A stretch of 42,048 bases of DNA from Pseudomonas sp. ok272 (GTDB lineage: Bacteria; Pseudomonadota; Gammaproteobacteria; Pseudomonadales; Pseudomonadaceae), in the NCBI RefSeq assembly GCF_900109995.1, contig NZ_FOCB01000007.1, positions 211,422-253,469 of the forward strand, in the 5' to 3' direction. The position numbers and the translations under genes were made by a program. Numbering within the stretch: position 1 is the first letter of the stretch; each line of letters begins with the position of its first letter. The notes under the pieces were generated by a model. It saw only the letters and a list, made by a program, of their open reading frames with translations, had not been told where the DNA came from and did not search any database. Positions 1 through 8,027 of the stretch are shown here, piece by piece.

Positions 1-2162
1 CCGCCGCCGAGCGCCGCATTGGCGCCCGCCGTGATGGTGCCGGCGTTGAGAGCGATGTTACCGAGGAAGGTGTTGGCACCATTGAGAATCAGGTTGGCTG
101 CACCGTTTTTGGTCAGCCCGCCACTGCCGCTGACGACACCGCCGAGGGTCAGGTTGGCGCTGCCACCGACGTTCAGATTGCCGCCGAGGGAGACTGCGTT
201 GGCCAGCGCCACTGCCGTGTTGGCGTCGAGGGTGGTGCCCGCCGCCGCGGTCAGTGCGCCGGTACCCAGTGCAGTGTTGGAACCGACAATCAGCGCACCA
301 GCGTTGAGCGCGGTGCCGCGGGAGAAAGTGTTGTTGCCGGTGAGCGTCAGGCTGGCGGCGCCGGATTTGGTGATCCCGCCGATACCGGACAACACGCCGT
401 TCAGGGTCAGCGCATTACTGCCGAGCACGTTGAGCGCGCCAGTCATGCCAATGTTATTGGCCAGCGTGACGTTGGCGGTGCTGTCCAGGCTGGTGCCGTC
501 GGCGGTGTTCAACGCGCCGCTGCCCAACGAGTTGTCATTGGTCACCAGCAAGCTGCCGGCGTTCAGGGTGGTGGTGCCGGCGTAACCAGCGTTGGCACCA
601 CTGAGGGTCAGACTGCCGGTGCCGGTTTTGGTAATGCCACTGCTGCCGGTGATCAAGCCACCCAGGTTCAGAGCGCCAACGCCGGTGGTGGTCACCCTGG
701 CACCCAGGTTGATCGCATTGTCCAGGGTGATGGTGCCCGGCGTCGACAGACTGGTCGCCCCGACAACGTTAATCGTGCCGGTGCTCAGCGCCAGGTTGTT
801 GCCCAATGCGACCGTGCCGCCGTTGAGCGTGGTGTTACCCAAATAGGTGTTGGTGGCGTTGAGGTTCAATTGACTGGAACCGTTTTTGGTCAGACCACCG
901 TTGCCGGAGACCACACCGGAAAAGGTTGTATCGAGGACGCCCTGCACGGTCATGCCGCCCGCGCCGAGGGCAATCAGGTTGCTGATATTCACCCCCCCCG
1001 TGCTGGCCTGAATGATCCCGCCGTTGGAGGTCAATACACCGCTGCCAAAAGTCGCGTTGTTGTCGAACTGCACGACACCGCCATTGAGCGTGGTCGAGCC
1101 GCTGACCAACGGGCCCTGCAAGGTCCAGGTACCGCTGTTGACGGTCAGATTCCCGAAATTGACATAGTTGGTGCTGGAAGCCGTGCCCACGCCAGTCGTG
1201 CCGCCACCGATACCTATCGGATTTTGCAGAATCAGATGGTTGGTGCCACCCGCGCCACCATCCACTGTCCCGGTCGGGGCGAAGGTCAGGTTGAGGCCGA
1301 TCAATCCGCCGAGGCCGCTGGAGATCATTACACCGTCACCGACACTGACGGCTGAGCCGGTGATCGCCGTGAAGGTGTTGGTGCTGGCGGCGCCCATCGA
1401 CACGCCACCGGTAATGGCACCGGCGTTGGTGAAGGTGTTGCCCCCTGCCGAAGTTTCGAACGCAATCCGGCCCTGAATCACGCCGCTGGCGCTGTTGGTC
1501 ATGTTGACCTGCGAGCCGCCGTAGATCCCGATCACCGGGGTATCGGCCAGGGTCACACCACCGCCGGACAATCCGGTCGACGTGATAGTGCCGTTGTTGG
1601 TGAGTTTGGTGGTGCCGGCAGCACCGTTGTTCACGGCAAGGGCCAGGCCGTCGATGCTGGTCAGGTTGAGCCCGGGCACCCTGCCGGTGCCGCGCATGAA
1701 CGCGCCGCCGCCGTTGAGCACCTCAACCGCACTGGTTGCGCCGGTACCGATGAACACACCGCCACTCAACACCGACACCTGATCGAGGAATGCCGGGTCG
1801 ATGATGCCTAAGTTGTTCAGGGTGATGTTGATCCCGGTCAGGTCCATGACATGGCCGCCGAGGGTCGCGTTCATCTGCGCGCCACTGTTGACATTGACCG
1901 TCAGGCCGCTGGCGCCACTGCTGAAATCGTTGGGAACCAGTGGCTGCGGCGGCTGCGGCGGCACACCGGTGCAAGTGACCGTCAATCCAGCCGTGCTACA
2001 GGCAGCAAAGACCGTCGAGCTGAACCCCGTGCCCAGCAGCAAAACGGCCAATGCCAACGTGCCTCGACGCCGCGAGCCTTTGCGGCAACGCTTGCTGAAT
2101 TCGTGAGTGACCGCCCAGCAGCCCAACGAAGCATTCCATACCAACGCAAATACATGATTCAT
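1..2162 (-). CDS. Autotransporter adhesin-like protein with ESPR and PATR repeats (3' end outside window)
   Basis: The frame is open from an ATG at 2162 to the window edge, giving at least 720 residues; the C-terminal beta-barrel, if present, lies outside. The N-terminus MNHVFALVWNASLGCWAV matches the extended signal peptide region (ESPR) of large type V autotransporters. It is followed by a basic stretch, a hydrophobic core and a likely signal peptidase site near residue 55 (VFA/AC). The passenger is rich in Gly, Asn, Thr and Leu and has repeats such as GLTKNGAANLILNGANTF, the signature of the autotransporter-associated beta-strand repeat (PATR). A Shine-Dalgarno AAGGAAG lies upstream. Inferred role: a beta-helical surface or secreted protein. 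Its substrate or partner cannot be told from sequence. Overlapping open frames on the plus strand here are shadows of the repeats. Confidence 0.85.
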   Translation of the reverse strand, partial: MNHVFALVWNASLGCWAVTHEFSKRCRKGSRRRGTLALAVLLLGTGFSSTVFAACSTAGLTVTCTGVPPQPPQPLVPNDFSSGASGLTVNVNSGAQMNATLGGHVMDLTGINITLNNLGIIDPAFLDQVSVLSGGVFIGTGATSAVEVLNGGGAFMRGTGRVPGLNLTSIDGLALAVNNGAAGTTKLTNNGTITSTGLSGGGVTLADTPVIGIYGGSQVNMTNSASGVIQGRIAFETSAGGNTFTNAGAITGGVSMGAASTNTFTAITGSAVSVGDGVMISSGLGGLIGLNLTFAPTGTVDGGAGGTNHLILQNPIGIGGGTTGVGTASSTNYVNFGNLTVNSGTWTLQGPLVSGSTTLNGGVVQFDNNATFGSGVLTSNGGIIQASTGGVNISNLIALGAGGMTVQGVLDTTFSGVVSGNGGLTKNGSSQLNLNATNTYLGNTTLNGGTVALGNNLALSTGTINVVGATSLSTPGTITLDNAINLGARVTTTGVGALNLGGLITGSSGITKTGTGSLTLSGANAGYAGTTTLNAGSLLVTNDNSLGSGALNTADGTSLDSTANVTLANNIGMTGALNVLGSNALTLNGVLSGIGGITKSGAASLTLTGNNTFSRGTALNAGALIVGSNTALGTGALTAAAGTTLDANTAVALANAVSLGGNLNVGGSANLTLGGVVSGSGGLTKNGAANLILNGANTFLGNIALNAGTITAGANAALGG

Positions 2163-2611
2163 TTCGATCACTTCCTTGTAGATAAAAATGCCCGGTGATA
2201 CGGCGTGGGGCCGACCAGAAATCGTCCGACAATACAACAACTCAAGGAAAAACTGATAGCAGTTAGCTACCTTCTAGCGGTTTTATCCTTGCTTTTTTCG
2301 GGTGCTGGTGGCAACAGCCCGAGATAGAGGGCTGAAAAATCGCGGGTCCGGCCAAGCCTTGTCAGCGAACGCCCCCCAATCGGCGTGTGCCATGGCACGG
2401 GCAAACGCCGCAGGCTTGATCCCGGTGCTGTGCAGACCGATGCGAAAGCCCATCCGCCGTACTGCTTGTCGAGACCACCCAGGTGTTGCAGCGCGGCGGG
2501 CCGTGCGTCCAGCAAACCTGAGCGCAAACCGCTAGACTCTCGCCCATCGACCAGACCCGGTCCTTCACCCCACACCCGCTGACACACGAACGCGCGACGA
2601 GAACCCTGCAC
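2163..2611. other. Intergenic region between divergent autotransporter and diguanylate cyclase
   Basis: This 449-bp gap separates two divergent genes and should hold both promoters, but I cannot pick convincing -35/-10 pairs. The only coding candidate is a small minus-strand frame at 2283-2453, listed separately. No clear terminator hairpin with a T-run is visible. Confidence 0.5.
2283..2453 (-). CDS. Possible 56-residue protein or relic of a Pseudomonas repeated sequence
   Basis: An ATG at 2453 opens a 56-codon frame ending in TAA. It encodes a small basic protein beginning MGFRIGLHSTGIKPAAF and ending STRKKQG. No clear Shine-Dalgarno precedes it. I recall very similar short hypothetical proteins from many unrelated loci in Pseudomonas genomes, which suggests a repeated sequence, either a real small gene or a conserved non-coding element that keeps an open frame. 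This rests on memory, not a search. No function can be proposed. Confidence 0.3.
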   Translation of the reverse strand: MGFRIGLHSTGIKPAAFARAMAHADWGAFADKAWPDPRFFSPLSRAVATSTRKKQG

Positions 2612-3787
2612 ATGCAGTTGCACATCCCGACCATGCTGGTGGTCTCGGTCTTTGTCTTTACCTTGATGGGGCTGCTGGCCCTGCACGCCTGGCTGCGCGA
2701 AACCCGCGAGCGCCCGCTGGCCTACCTGGGCTGCATGATGCTACTGGCGGCTCTGGGCATGGTGCTGGTCAGCCTGCGCGGCTACGGCTTCGATGCCGTG
2801 GCGGTGGTGGTGGGCAACGTGGTCCTGCTGTTGAGCGCGGCGATGAACTGGACCGCCATGCGGGTGTTCACCGGACGCTCGCCCTCGACCCCCGGAATAC
2901 TGGCCGGGGCGAGCCTCTGGCTGGGCCTGTGCCTGGTGCCGGGGTTCTACCAGACGCTCCCGCTGCGCGTCACGACCTACTCGATTCTGGCCGCCTGTTA
3001 TGGGCTGTTGACCATCATGGAGTTTGTCCGCGGTCGCAAAACCCTGGAAGTGGCCTACTGGCCGGCATTGATCCTGACCGTGCTGCACACCTTTTTCTAT
3101 GGCGTGCGCAGCATGACCGACCAGGGCCTGCCCCTGGATCAGGCACTGCGCGGAGCGGGCTCGGGGGTCGGGTTCTTCTCGGTCATGCTGTTCGAGTCGA
3201 TGCTGTACGTGATCGGCATCGGCTACGTGACCCTGGCGATGGTCAAGGAGCGCGCCGAACTGCGCTTCAAGGCCGCCGCCCTGTGCGACGCCCTGACCGG
3301 TGCCGGCAACCGCCGGGCGTTCAGGCAGCACGGCGAGCAACTGCTCAAGGATTGCGCGCAACGCGACCAACCCGTCGCCCTGCTGCTCTGCGACCTGGAC
3401 CACTTCAAGCGCCTGAACGACACCTTCGGCCATCACCTGGGCGACCAGGCCCTGATCGCCTTCGCCCACATCACCCAAACCTGCCTGCGCAAACAGGACG
3501 TCTTCGCCCGCATCGGCGGCGAAGAGTTTGCCTGCGTGCTGCAAGACACCGACCTGCCCCAGGCCGTGCTGGTCGCCGAACGCATCCGCCAGGCGTTCGC
3601 CGAACTGACGCTGCTGGAGCCCGGCTCGCTGAGCGTCAGCATCGGCGTGGTCACCAGCGCCGAGGCCGGCTACGACCTGGTGCGCCTGCTGTCCCAGGCC
3701 GATTTAGCGCTGTACGTGGCCAAGGGCAAGGGCCGGAATCGGGTGCAGGTGGCGGGATTGGAAGCGGTGGACCCACTGCTGGCGTGA
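2612..3787 (+). CDS. Membrane-bound diguanylate cyclase (GGDEF)
   Basis: Predicted to make cyclic di-GMP from two GTP at the inner membrane. Residues 1 to about 210 are mostly hydrophobic with about six transmembrane segments, a likely sensor of unknown ligand. The GGDEF domain covers about 220-385, with the metal-binding stretch CDLDHFKRLNDTFGHHLGD and active-site GGEEF near residues 302-306. RKQD stands exactly five residues before GGEEF, fitting the RxxD inhibitory site that binds product. Both features predict an active, feedback-inhibited enzyme. No EAL or HD-GYP domain is present. The ATG at 2612 has only a weak ribosome site; an in-frame ATG at 2633 is an alternative. It stands alone, divergent from the autotransporter, whose surface role would suit c-di-GMP control, but no direct link is visible. 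Confidence 0.93.
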   Translation: MQLHIPTMLVVSVFVFTLMGLLALHAWLRETRERPLAYLGCMMLLAALGMVLVSLRGYGFDAVAVVVGNVVLLLSAAMNWTAMRVFTGRSPSTPGILAGASLWLGLCLVPGFYQTLPLRVTTYSILAACYGLLTIMEFVRGRKTLEVAYWPALILTVLHTFFYGVRSMTDQGLPLDQALRGAGSGVGFFSVMLFESMLYVIGIGYVTLAMVKERAELRFKAAALCDALTGAGNRRAFRQHGEQLLKDCAQRDQPVALLLCDLDHFKRLNDTFGHHLGDQALIAFAHITQTCLRKQDVFARIGGEEFACVLQDTDLPQAVLVAERIRQAFAELTLLEPGSLSVSIGVVTSAEAGYDLVRLLSQADLALYVAKGKGRNRVQVAGLEAVDPLLA

Positions 3788-3802
3788 CCCGGTGCTGGAC
3801 GG

Positions 3803-3865
3803 TGAGCCGAATAGCTCGCACAATCAGCTCACTTAATGAGCCGAATAATCACCCTATTCGGCTCA
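3803..3865. promoter_or_regulatory. Three copies of TGAGCCGAATA upstream of the Fic gene (putative operator)
   Basis: TGAGCCGAATA occurs at 3803-3813 and 3837-3847 on the plus strand and inverted (TATTCGGCTCA) at 3855-3865. The last two form a perfect 11-bp inverted repeat with a 7-bp spacer, ending 18 bp before the preferred Fic start at 3884. The layout is that of a repressor operator. The Fic protein ends in a winged-helix-like domain, so autoregulation is a reasonable inference. Confidence 0.6.
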
Positions 3866-3883
3866 CCCCCAAGAGCATCCGCC

Positions 3884-5011
3884 ATGGAACACCCTCGCTG
3901 GATCTGGCAACAACCTGATTGGCCGCACGTGCACTGGCAACCCGAGCGTCTGTCATCGGTGCTGCGTGAGTGCGTACAGACCCAGGGCAAGCTGTTGGGA
4001 ATGGCCAACGCGGCGGGGGGAACGTTCAGCGCGCAGAATGAGCTGGACTCATTGTTGCAAAACATCGTCACCTCATCTGCCATTGAAGGTGAACAGCTCA
4101 ACGTCGAGTCTGTGCGCTCCTCCCTGGCTCGACGCCTTGGCCTGGACAATCCAGAGGCTGGCCGAATCAGCCCGCGTAGCGAAGGGCTCACCGACCTGAT
4201 GCTCGACGCCACCCAGCGCTTCGCCGCCCCCCTTGATCACACCCGCTTGATGCGTTGGCATGGGTGGCTGTTCCCCACCCAGGAAGGTGAACTCAACGCT
4301 CGCCCTTTGCGGGTTGGCCGCCTGCGTGGCGATGAGCCGATGCAGGTCATCTCCGGCCGGCTCGACCGCCCTGTCGTGCACTTTGAAGCGCCACCACGCG
4401 CGGGCCTGGAACACCAGTTGGCAGACTTCCTCGACTGGTTCGAAACCAGCCGCACCGACAGCCAACTCGACCCACTGCTGCGCGCCGCCATTGCGCACTT
4501 TTGGTTCGTCACCCTCCACCCATTCGACGATGGCAACGGTCGCCTGACCCGCGCCATCACCGACCTGGCACTGGCCCAAGGCGAGAACCAGGCGATCCGT
4601 TTCTACGCCATGTCCGCGAGCATCCTCGACGACCGTGCTGGCTACTACCGGATACTGGAACATAGCCAGAAAGCCACGCTGGACATCACCGATTGGTTGC
4701 TGTGGTTCCTGCACACCTTGCTACGCAGCCTGCAACACGCCATGGAGCGGATCGAGCGCGTACTGGCCAAAGCCCGATTCTGGCACCAGCACCGTGAGCA
4801 GGGGTTATCCGCTGAACAGGTCAAGGTGCTCAATCGCTTGCTCGATGGCGGTGAGAACGGCTTTGAAGCGGGCATCAGCGCCGCGCAGTATCAGGCGGTG
4901 GCCAAGGTCTCCAAGGCGACCGCGACTCGGCACCTGGCCGAGTTGCTGGCGAAGGGCTGCTTGACGAAATTGCCGGGCGGCGGGCGCAGCACGCGGTATC
5001 AGGTGAGGTGA
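3884..5011 (+). CDS. Fic family protein (DUF4172 type), probable AMP transferase
   Basis: A Fic-fold enzyme expected to transfer AMP, or another nucleotide moiety, to a target protein. The core motif HPFDDGNGR (about residues 211-219) is complete, including catalytic His and the phosphate-binding GNGR. Near residues 64-69, SSAIEG fits the inhibitory (S/T)xxxE(G/N) motif, so this is an intramolecularly inhibited Fic protein that needs no separate antitoxin; none is encoded beside it. The N-terminus (EHPRWIWQQPDW) resembles DUF4172. The last 65 or so residues look like a winged helix and may bind the repeated operator just upstream. I chose the ATG at 3884 over 3836 because it begins at the DUF4172 homology and the earlier one lies inside the operator repeat. 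375 residues. Target unknown. Confidence 0.9.
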   Translation: MEHPRWIWQQPDWPHVHWQPERLSSVLRECVQTQGKLLGMANAAGGTFSAQNELDSLLQNIVTSSAIEGEQLNVESVRSSLARRLGLDNPEAGRISPRSEGLTDLMLDATQRFAAPLDHTRLMRWHGWLFPTQEGELNARPLRVGRLRGDEPMQVISGRLDRPVVHFEAPPRAGLEHQLADFLDWFETSRTDSQLDPLLRAAIAHFWFVTLHPFDDGNGRLTRAITDLALAQGENQAIRFYAMSASILDDRAGYYRILEHSQKATLDITDWLLWFLHTLLRSLQHAMERIERVLAKARFWHQHREQGLSAEQVKVLNRLLDGGENGFEAGISAAQYQAVAKVSKATATRHLAELLAKGCLTKLPGGGRSTRYQVR

Positions 5012-5042
5012 AGGTGTCCAACGTCGTGCTGGACAAGAACAT

Positions 5043-5137
5043 CCGTGGTGAGCGAGCTTGCTCGCGCGGGGTCGCCCAGCGGCCCCATAAAAGGGACGGC
5101 TACGCCGTCCAGCGCGAGCAAGCTCGCTCGCCACGGG
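5043..5137. repeat. REP pair enclosing an inner hairpin between convergent genes
   Basis: CGTGGTGAGCGAGCTTGCTC (from 5044) returns inverted around 5112-5137, the usual Pseudomonas REP arrangement. Inside is a perfect 7-bp hairpin, GGACGGC TAC GCCGTCC (5094-5110). The block lies between the convergent Fic and Hsp70-like genes and may serve as a bidirectional terminator or mRNA-end stabiliser. Confidence 0.8.
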
Positions 5138-5203
5138 CTGTTTGCATGTCGAGATGAGCTTCGCGCCCCAGGCTTACGCCCCCTGCCGCTGTCGAAGCCC
5201 GTC

Positions 5204-7939
5204 CTACCCCTTCGCCAAATCCAACTCCCCGACCACACTGCAATCCCCCGCCTCCAGTGCTTCCAGCGAGCTGGCCGTGCACAGTTGCACCTGGTGCGGG
5301 CCGATGGCTTTGGCGTAGACGCGGTGGCCCTGGTGGTCGCCGGCGATGGTCAGGCGCAGTTTGTGCAGGCCGGTTTCGCCGTCTTCCATCTCCCCGGTGT
5401 GAGCCCGGGGGGATTGGGAGTGGTAGAGGTTGAACACCCGCTCGCGCGGCACACCGAGTTCTTTCCAGGTGTGGTAGCGCTCGCCTTGCGCCAGCCCCGG
5501 GACGAACCGGTTGCGTTGCACACGTCCGACGTAGTGGGCGAACGGCGCATCCTCGCTGTCGCGGGCGATGTGCGAGATGACTTTGACCGGGCTGCCCGGC
5601 GCCAGGCGCAGCAGGCCGATGGCGACGCCGGTCTTGCCGTTGGGGCTGTAGGGTTGGTCCGGGTTGGACACCAGCGGCTGGTGGACGATGATCCGGGGCG
5701 CGCTGGCGTCAGGTGGGCTGGCGGTTTCGTCATCGGCCGGCGGCGTGGCCTGGTGCTTTTTCTGTTCGGCTTCGACGTGCTGCCACACGCTCGAAATGAA
5801 GCTTCCCGCCACACCGAAGCCCATCACCGCCGCGCCGCTGACTTTGTCCGACAGCGATTCGGCCGGTGCGCCACTGGCCACTTCCTCAAACAACTTCTGC
5901 ACAATCATCGAGCGGCTGCTGTTGCCGGCCAACAGCACGTGCACCTGCTCCACCCCATGGCCGTTGAAGGCCTTGCCCATGGCGCTGAAGAAGTTGCGGA
6001 TGCCCAGGCCGATGCGTTCGTTGAGGTAGGCGAGCAACGCGTCCACCGGCACCGCCAGCTCGCTTTCGACTTTCTCGCCGTCGCGGTTGAGCAGGGGCAG
6101 TTTCAGCACGCCGTTGCCGTTCTTTTCCGCCAGGGCACCCTGCTCCCACAACGGACGCAGGCGTGAGACCAGCATCACGCTGTTGGTCGAGGCGCTCCGG
6201 CTGTCGAGCAGGAACATCTCCGAGCCCGGGAAGTCGTCGGCGTCCAATGGCCGGACAAAGCCGATGCGCTTGCCCCGGCAAAACTCCAGGTTGTGCCGGA
6301 ACACTAGGTACGCCATGTTTTCCAGCAGGTTTTCACCCCCCAGGAACGCATCCCCGGCGTTACCGTAGTGCTCGAACACCTCTTCCCAGCCTTCATCCTC
6401 TTCATCGAGCGTCGGCAGACGATAGCGCCCGAAGTCAAAATCGGTGGTGCCGCCGCCGAAGTCAAAGACCCCGTAGGCGATCCCCTGTTCGGTGGGTTCG
6501 ATCCCCAGGCGCGGCAGCGCGGCGGCGGCATAGGCGGCGGGTTCGTTGGCCAGCTCTTCGACACTGAACGCGCTGAACGCCTCGCTGCCCAGCAACTGCA
6601 CCGGCAGGCTGCGCTGCAAGCCGCGGCGGAAGGACATCAGGATCGTCTCTTTCAGGTCCCGGGTGTAGGCCACGGGGAAGGTCATGTAGTAGCGCAAGAA
6701 CAACCCGCGACTGCGCCAGTTGATCGCCATGCCCAGGTACCAGGCATACAACTCGATCGGGTCGAGCGGGTCGTCCTGGCTGACGGCCAAGGGCTTGCCC
6801 TTGACCACGTCCCGTTTGCTCAGCGCCGGCAGCGAGTACTCGTAGCCGTTCGCCTGGTCGGCGATGCGCGTGAGGTTGTCGGCGCCGTGACGCATGGCCC
6901 AATGCTTGATCTTGGACAGGATGCTGGCGACCACCTTGGGGTCGCTGCCGTTATTGCGCAGGTTGTGCAGCGCTTCGTGGGAACAGCGCACGTTGTCCCA
7001 ATCGAGGTTGGGGCGATAGGCCTGGGCGTTCCACACCTCCAGGCTGCGCGGCACGTCGACGAACTCCAGCACCGTGGGGTTTTCGTAGTGCTCGGGCTGT
7101 TCTTTTTCCCATTGGTCCTTGGCGCCGATGCGCAGCAGTTTGTAGCGGCCGTTATCGTCGTAGGCCACCACGCTGCTGCTGGTGCCGAAGTCGATGGCGA
7201 TGCTCCAGTCCTTGATGTCCGTCGCGGGGTCGCGGGCGCGTACCCCGGCGTCTTTCAACAGCTCCGGGTCTTCGCCAAAGAACTCCCACATGCCCAGGCT
7301 CGGGTCGGTGAACTGAACGTCACTGAGCTTGGGTTGGCGGCAGATGCGGTAATCGACGTCGCGATACAGCGCCATCAGGTCCGGGGCAAGGGTGTTCATG
7401 ATCGCCAACGGGTCTTCAGTTTGATCGGCATCGAGCGAGGTCAGATGCCAGCCGCGTTGGATGGCATGGGTGACAAAATCCTGGGTGTCGAGATAACGCA
7501 CCTGGTCGCTGCAGGCGATCACGCTACCCTGCCCTTGGGCATCCACCCAATCGTCCTCGATGTCGACATCGATCTTACCTTCCTGGGTCATCCAGTAGTC
7601 GATGCCCTTGAGAGCCCGGCCGCCATTGTCGCCGTGCAGCGGATTGCCGTAGGTCGAGGCAAACTCTTCCAGTTCCGCACGTGTCGGCAAGCGCCAGGGG
7701 CGCGTGCCCATGACCGACTTGTCCTCGACGTGCTCCTGCGCCTCGCTCAACGAGTAGTCGCGCCAACCTTCGCAATCGTATTCCCACACCAAGCGTGTTT
7801 GCGTGTCGTAGAGCATCAACGCAGAGTCTTCGGGAAACCCCACCAACCAAAAGCGCGCGGCGGCAATCTCAGTGGCGCAGCGCGTGCGCAGGCTAGCAAC
7901 GAACGCGTTGCGAACAAACGGTGAGGGACTACCCGACAT
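5204..7939 (-). CDS. Hsp70-like ATPase with N-terminal DUF1566-like region
   Basis: Predicted actin-fold ATPase of the Hsp70 type, 911 residues. Visible motifs: phosphate-1 loop IAIDFGTSSSVVAYDD (about 246-260), phosphate-2 loop VFDFGGGTTDFDFG (about 489-502) and adenosine-type motif VHVLLAGNSSRS (about 661-672). The first 240 residues are unlike DnaK and contain WRLPTRAELEEF, typical of DUF1566-like domains. After the ATPase domain comes a Pro/Ala/Asp-rich linker (about 725-745), then a C-terminal region of about 165 residues that is not a recognisable DnaK substrate-binding domain. Start: the ATG at 7939 is preceded by AAAGGAAGG at good spacing; upstream in-frame ATGs lack a ribosome site. 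Last gene of a six-gene operon, 88 bp after its neighbour. Likely a specialised chaperone or scaffold, not a housekeeping DnaK. Confidence 0.82.
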   Translation of the reverse strand: MSGSPSPFVRNAFVASLRTRCATEIAAARFWLVGFPEDSALMLYDTQTRLVWEYDCEGWRDYSLSEAQEHVEDKSVMGTRPWRLPTRAELEEFASTYGNPLHGDNGGRALKGIDYWMTQEGKIDVDIEDDWVDAQGQGSVIACSDQVRYLDTQDFVTHAIQRGWHLTSLDADQTEDPLAIMNTLAPDLMALYRDVDYRICRQPKLSDVQFTDPSLGMWEFFGEDPELLKDAGVRARDPATDIKDWSIAIDFGTSSSVVAYDDNGRYKLLRIGAKDQWEKEQPEHYENPTVLEFVDVPRSLEVWNAQAYRPNLDWDNVRCSHEALHNLRNNGSDPKVVASILSKIKHWAMRHGADNLTRIADQANGYEYSLPALSKRDVVKGKPLAVSQDDPLDPIELYAWYLGMAINWRSRGLFLRYYMTFPVAYTRDLKETILMSFRRGLQRSLPVQLLGSEAFSAFSVEELANEPAAYAAAALPRLGIEPTEQGIAYGVFDFGGGTTDFDFGRYRLPTLDEEDEGWEEVFEHYGNAGDAFLGGENLLENMAYLVFRHNLEFCRGKRIGFVRPLDADDFPGSEMFLLDSRSASTNSVMLVSRLRPLWEQGALAEKNGNGVLKLPLLNRDGEKVESELAVPVDALLAYLNERIGLGIRNFFSAMGKAFNGHGVEQVHVLLAGNSSRSMIVQKLFEEVASGAPAESLSDKVSGAAVMGFGVAGSFISSVWQHVEAEQKKHQATPPADDETASPPDASAPRIIVHQPLVSNPDQPYSPNGKTGVAIGLLRLAPGSPVKVISHIARDSEDAPFAHYVGRVQRNRFVPGLAQGERYHTWKELGVPRERVFNLYHSQSPRAHTGEMEDGETGLHKLRLTIAGDHQGHRVYAKAIGPHQVQLCTASSLEALEAGDCSVVGELDLAKG

Positions 7940-8027
7940 ACGACCTTCCTTTAAATGCTTGATGTGCTTCAGCATCGCGCTCAATCGGCTGAGCGCAGCG
8001 TGTAACGGTGACATCTGGCGCATGGCG

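Noticed and set aside
19..1782. Several plus-strand open frames with Pro/Val/Leu-rich translations
   Set aside because: They are antisense shadows of the autotransporter repeats, whose minus-strand frame has ESPR, signal peptide and PATR motifs.
2929..3918. Alternative 329-residue frame inside the diguanylate cyclase gene
   Set aside because: Arg/Pro-rich frame-shifted reading of a gene whose own frame shows GGEEF and membrane helices.
5045..6166. Plus-strand 373-residue frame, and a longer one at 6368-7924
   Set aside because: Antisense to the Hsp70-like gene; His/Ala/Gly/Arg-rich translation without motifs, and the first frame begins inside a REP.
5204..7939. Housekeeping DnaK
   Set aside because: No DnaJ gene nearby, no recognisable peptide-binding domain, and large unrelated N- and C-terminal regions.
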